A DNA stretch of 8,779 bases. Origin: Clostridiales bacterium (GTDB lineage: Bacteria > Bacillota > Clostridia > Oscillospirales > CAG-272). The notes under the pieces were generated by a model that ran no database searches, was not told the DNA's origin, and saw only the letters and a list, made by a program, of their open reading frames with translations. Shown piece after piece: positions 6,737-8,779 of the stretch (position 1 is the first letter of the stretch; each line of letters opens with the position of its first letter). The position numbers were made by a program, and so were the translations under genes. The stretch spans positions 1-8,779 of the forward strand of contig JAGZAC010000082.1 in NCBI GenBank assembly GCA_018370615.1, in the 5' to 3' direction.

Positions 6737-7288
6737 ATGAAACAGGACATGATTCTTATTCTCGACTTGGGAAGTGAAGAAAATCCAAAGCTTGCTCGTG
6801 AGATTCGCGCGCTGGGTGTGTATTCGGAAATTTATCCTCACGATATTTCCGCAGACGAGCTGGCAGCACTGCCGGGAGTGCGGGGAATTATCTTGAACGG
6901 CGGACCCAACCGTGTAGTGGACGGTGAAGAAATAGATGCTTCTTCTGCAGTGTATGCGTCCGGCCTTCCCATCCTGTGCGTGGACCACAAGGGCGAGGAG
7001 AAGCTGCCCAGCGAAGAGAGCGCGCGCAGATCGGTGTTGTCCCAATTTGTTTTTGATACCTGCGGGGCGCAGGCAAACTGGAATATGGACAACTTTATTG
7101 CCGATCAGATAGAGCTGATTCGCAGGCAGGTGGGAGATAAAAAGGTATTGCTGGCCTTATCCGGTGGGGTGGATTCTTCTGTTGATTTATGTAGATGCAG
7201 TGGATCGCTTTTTGGACAAGTTGGCTGGTGTGGCAGATCCGGAGCAGAAGCGGAAGATTATCGGCGCCGAATTTATTCGGGTATTTGA
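6737..7288 (+). CDS. 5' reading frame of broken guaA: shortened glutaminase domain and start of the ATPase domain
   Basis: Residues 1-79 match the start of a class I glutamine amidotransferase domain (ILILDLGSEENPKLAREIRAL, then GVRGIILNGGPNRVVDG and GLPILC). The usual CxGMQ nucleophile loop is replaced by CVDHKGEEKLPS, and the text then jumps to SQFVFDTCGAQANWNMDNF, which aligns with the domain's very end. About 90 residues with the catalytic His and Glu are absent, yet the frame is clean, so this shortening looks older than the frameshift. Residues 120-149 begin the N-type ATP-pyrophosphatase domain. From residue 150 (DLCRCSGSLF onward) the sequence is out-of-frame nonsense to the TAG that ends at 7288. 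Confidence 0.8.
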   Translation: MKQDMILILDLGSEENPKLAREIRALGVYSEIYPHDISADELAALPGVRGIILNGGPNRVVDGEEIDASSAVYASGLPILCVDHKGEEKLPSEESARRSVLSQFVFDTCGAQANWNMDNFIADQIELIRRQVGDKKVLLALSGGVDSSVDLCRCSGSLFGQVGWCGRSGAEAEDYRRRIYSGI

Positions 7289-7898
7289 AGAAGAGGCTCG
7301 GAAGCTGGACGACATTCAGTTTCTGGCGCAGGGCACTATTTATCCTGATATTATTGAGTCAGGCACCAAAACGGTGAAGGCGGTGAAAAGCCATCACAAT
7401 GTAGGCGGCCTGCCGGAGGATTTGCAGTTTGCACTGGTTGAGCCTTTGAAAATGCTGTTTAAGGATGAGGTACGCGCCTGCGGCGTTGCCCTGGGGCTTC
7501 CCAACAGCATGGTATATCGTCAGCCGTTCCCCGGTCCCGGGCTGGGCGTACGCTGTCTCGGTGCGATTACCAGGGACCGCCTTGAAGCGGTGCGGGAATC
7601 CGATGCAATTTTGCGGGAAGAGTTTGCAAAGGCCGGCTTGGAAGGACGAGTATGGCAGTATTTTACCATTGTTCCCGACATAAAATCGGTGGGAGTGCGG
7701 GACAATGTCCGCACTTATGAGTGGCCGGTGATTCTGCGTGCAGTCAATACAATCGATGCAATGACTGCTACAGTTGAGGACGTTCCCTTTGCGCTGCTGC
7801 AGCATATCACTCAGCGAATTACTGCCGAAGTGAAGGGCGTCAACCGCGTATTGTATGATTTGACTCCAAAGCCTACTGGAACCATTGAGTGGGAATAA
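7182..7898 (+). CDS. 3' reading frame of broken guaA: rest of the ATPase domain and C-terminal dimerisation domain
   Basis: From LIYVDAVDRFLDKLAG the frame runs without interruption to the stop at 7898. Typical GuaA segments follow in order: DPEQKRKIIGAEFIRVFEEEA, LAQGTIYPDIIESG, VKSHHNVGGLPEDLQ, LKMLFKDEVRACG, the invariant YRQPFPGPGLGVR and KPTGTIEWE at the end. These form the XMP-binding and dimerisation parts. A GTG at 7164 could open this frame, but it has no convincing ribosome binding site and would supply an unrelated eight-residue start without the P-loop, so I regard this as the tail of guaA rather than a gene in its own right. Confidence 0.8.
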   Translation: MIYVDAVDRFLDKLAGVADPEQKRKIIGAEFIRVFEEEARKLDDIQFLAQGTIYPDIIESGTKTVKAVKSHHNVGGLPEDLQFALVEPLKMLFKDEVRACGVALGLPNSMVYRQPFPGPGLGVRCLGAITRDRLEAVRESDAILREEFAKAGLEGRVWQYFTIVPDIKSVGVRDNVRTYEWPVILRAVNTIDAMTATVEDVPFALLQHITQRITAEVKGVNRVLYDLTPKPTGTIEWE

Positions 7899-8064
7899 TA
7901 TCTACTGGCTTACAAGTGCTCGGAAACCCTTGGAAGCAAAGTGCTTTCGGGCACTTTGCGCTTTGACGAAAATGTCATTGCAACACTTTTGCAACGCACA
8001 ATGTAAAAAGTACAAAAAGGAATAGTTGCAAGTGGCTAATATGTAAAGTTCGGAGGAGGAAAAT
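7899..8064 (+). other. Intergenic region after guaA with a hairpin and repeated TTGCAA motifs
   Basis: A 9-bp perfect stem, GCAAAGTGC (7936-7944) pairing with GCACTTTGC (7951-7959) around TTTCGG, lies 37 bp after the guaA stop. It lacks a clear T-run, so it is at best a weak terminator or an RNA-stabilising hairpin. TTGCAA occurs at 7978-7983, 7989-7994 and 8026-8031; the first two can pair around a 5-nt loop. CTACTGG occurs on both sides of the guaA stop (7873-7879 and 7902-7908). No convincing promoter for the next gene is visible: TTGCAA at 7978 with 17 nt to ATGTAA is poor, and TAATAT at 8037 lacks a -35. Confidence 0.55.
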
Positions 8065-8779
8065 ATGAAAGATAAAGAAAAAAGTTTGGCGTATAGATTC
8101 CCCGAACTTGCAAAAGAATGGCATCCTACTAAAAACGAGGGATTGACGCCATTTGATGTTTCTTATGGTTCAGATAAAAAGGTTTGGTGGCTGTGTAAAA
8201 ACAACCATAGTTATCATGCTTCAATTTCTAACAGAACTGTGTTGAATCGCGGTTGCCCGTATTGCAGTGGCAAAAAAGTCATCATAGGAGTTAACGATTT
8301 TGAAACACTTAATCCTGACATTGCAAAAGAATGGGATTATGAAAAAAATGAGATTTTGCCTAACAGTATTTCTTCTCACAGCAATAAAAAAGTTTGGTGG
8401 AAATGTAAAACGTGTGGGAATTCTTGGTTGCAAGATTGTAATCATCGAGTAAGTCGTAGATCGGGATGCCCTTATTGTAGTGGGAGAATTGCTAACAAAG
8501 GGATCAATGATTTAGCTACTGTAAATCCTGAATTGGTCGAGGAGTGGGATACTGAGAGAAACATTGGTATTACTCCTCATGATGTGTTGCCGAAGTCAAA
8601 CAAAAAGGTTTGGTGGAAATGCAAACAAGGGCATGAATGGAAAGCAGCAATTTGTGAACGAACTTCTGGAACAAACTGTCCGGTTTGTGTGGGAAAACAA
8701 GTAGTAGAGGGATTTAATGACTTACAGACAACACATCCCAATTTAGCGGCAGAGTGGGATTATGAAAAGAACAAAGGCA
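8065..8779 (+). CDS. Zinc-ribbon repeat protein (DUF4379-type), 3' end outside window
   Basis: The frame is open from ATG 8065 to the window end (238 codons plus one base). GGAGGAGG (8052-8059) lies five bases before the ATG. After a short start it is a tandem array of about 70-residue units, three complete and a fourth begun. Each unit has a P-x-L/I-A-x-EW box (W19, W90, W161, W231), KKVWW (WW at 41-42, 111-112, 183-184), a Cys-plus-His or Cys-plus-Cys pair (C44/H48, C114/C117, C186/H190), and CPYC or CPVC (64/67, 135/138, 205/208). This is the signature of the probable zinc-ribbon domain DUF4379. Such arrays are often followed by a nuclease-like domain, which here would lie outside the window. 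Base composition is far more AT-rich than guaA, suggesting transfer. Function is unproven; DNA or RNA binding is inferred from the zinc ribbons. Confidence 0.85.
   Translation, partial: MKDKEKSLAYRFPELAKEWHPTKNEGLTPFDVSYGSDKKVWWLCKNNHSYHASISNRTVLNRGCPYCSGKKVIIGVNDFETLNPDIAKEWDYEKNEILPNSISSHSNKKVWWKCKTCGNSWLQDCNHRVSRRSGCPYCSGRIANKGINDLATVNPELVEEWDTERNIGITPHDVLPKSNKKVWWKCKQGHEWKAAICERTSGTNCPVCVGKQVVEGFNDLQTTHPNLAAEWDYEKNKG
8107..8779 (+). repeat. Tandem ~210-216-bp coding repeats (zinc-ribbon units)
   Basis: DNA-level similarity is visible around the KKVWW boxes: GTTTGGTGG ends at 8190, 8400 and 8616, giving periods of 210 and 216 bp. The GGGATTATGAAAA stretch of unit 2 recurs in unit 4. The units are clearly diverged, so this is an old duplication kept by protein constraint rather than a recent tandem expansion. 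Confidence 0.75.

Larger units (their letters stand above)
6737..7898 (+). pseudogene. guaA: GMP synthase, disrupted by an internal deletion with frameshift and with a reduced glutaminase domain
   Basis: GuaA converts XMP, ATP and glutamine to GMP. Residues 1-149 read in one frame through the P-loop SGGVDSS (142-148). After GTT at 7181-7183 the homologous reading moves to another frame (7182 onward) and resumes at LIYVDAVDRFLDKLAG. By comparison with E. coli GuaA about 42 residues are missing there, and the frame change needs a loss of 3n+2 bases, so about 125 or 128 nt. The missing segment includes the rest of the first ATP-pyrophosphatase helix and the conserved NGLLR region, so the product should be inactive. 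AAGGAG (6723-6728) lies eight bases before the ATG. Everything after the junction is normal to the C-terminal TGTIEWE. A real deletion or a local assembly collapse would look the same here. Confidence 0.88.

Noticed and set aside
7899..8064. CRISPR array or tRNA gene after guaA
   Set aside because: The TTGCAA copies are too short and irregular for CRISPR repeats, and no cloverleaf could be drawn.
8221..8445. Minus-strand open frame inside the zinc-ribbon gene
   Set aside because: It is antisense to a clear repeat-coding frame and has no ribosome binding site; the open frame reflects AT-rich repeated codons.

Overview
The window looks like a moderately GC-rich, low-ambiguity Firmicutes chromosome, most likely a gut-type clostridium of the Oscillospiraceae/Eubacteriales kind. 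The reasons are strong AGGAGG ribosome binding sites on nearly every gene, consensus sigma-A promoters with 17-nt spacers, TTG and GTG starts, a rho-independent terminator after rpsI, and the character of the RlmN, L13, S9 and GuaA sequences. The taxon is an inference from protein flavour, not a search result.

Layout. Bases 2-160 are the last 53 codons of rlmN, which converges on a minus-strand operon (2447 to 202). A 38-bp perfect palindrome fills the gap and probably terminates both. The minus-strand operon encodes a 509-residue membrane protein made of two DUF1538 halves, and a 239-residue protein that looks like two P-II (GlnB-like) domains in tandem, with a 4-bp ATGA overlap. Bases 2448-2858 hold back-to-back promoters, one for this operon and one for rplM-rpsI (L13 and S9). 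That ribosomal operon ends in a clear terminator at 3721-3757.

From its own promoter, 3875-6613 encodes what was a 912-codon secreted, C-terminally anchored surface protein with a putative TIM-barrel core (DUF5722-like at best) between beta-rich domains. A single in-frame TAA at 4889-4891 splits it. Next comes guaA (6737-7898), damaged in two ways. Its glutaminase domain is shortened and lacks the normal catalytic motifs in an otherwise open frame. Its ATP-pyrophosphatase domain has lost about 42 codons just after the SGGVDSS P-loop, with a frameshift. The last gene, from 8065 and running off the window, is an AT-rich array of DUF4379-type zinc-ribbon repeats. It sits just past the guaA 3' end and may mark the edge of an acquired island.

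How the genes relate. rlmN, rplM and rpsI are translation housekeeping genes. The DUF1538/P-II pair is best read as a transporter with its own P-II-type regulator. The surface protein and zinc-ribbon gene are accessory. Two lesions lie within about 2.3 kb, so either this locus is decaying or the assembly has local errors; read-level checks would decide.
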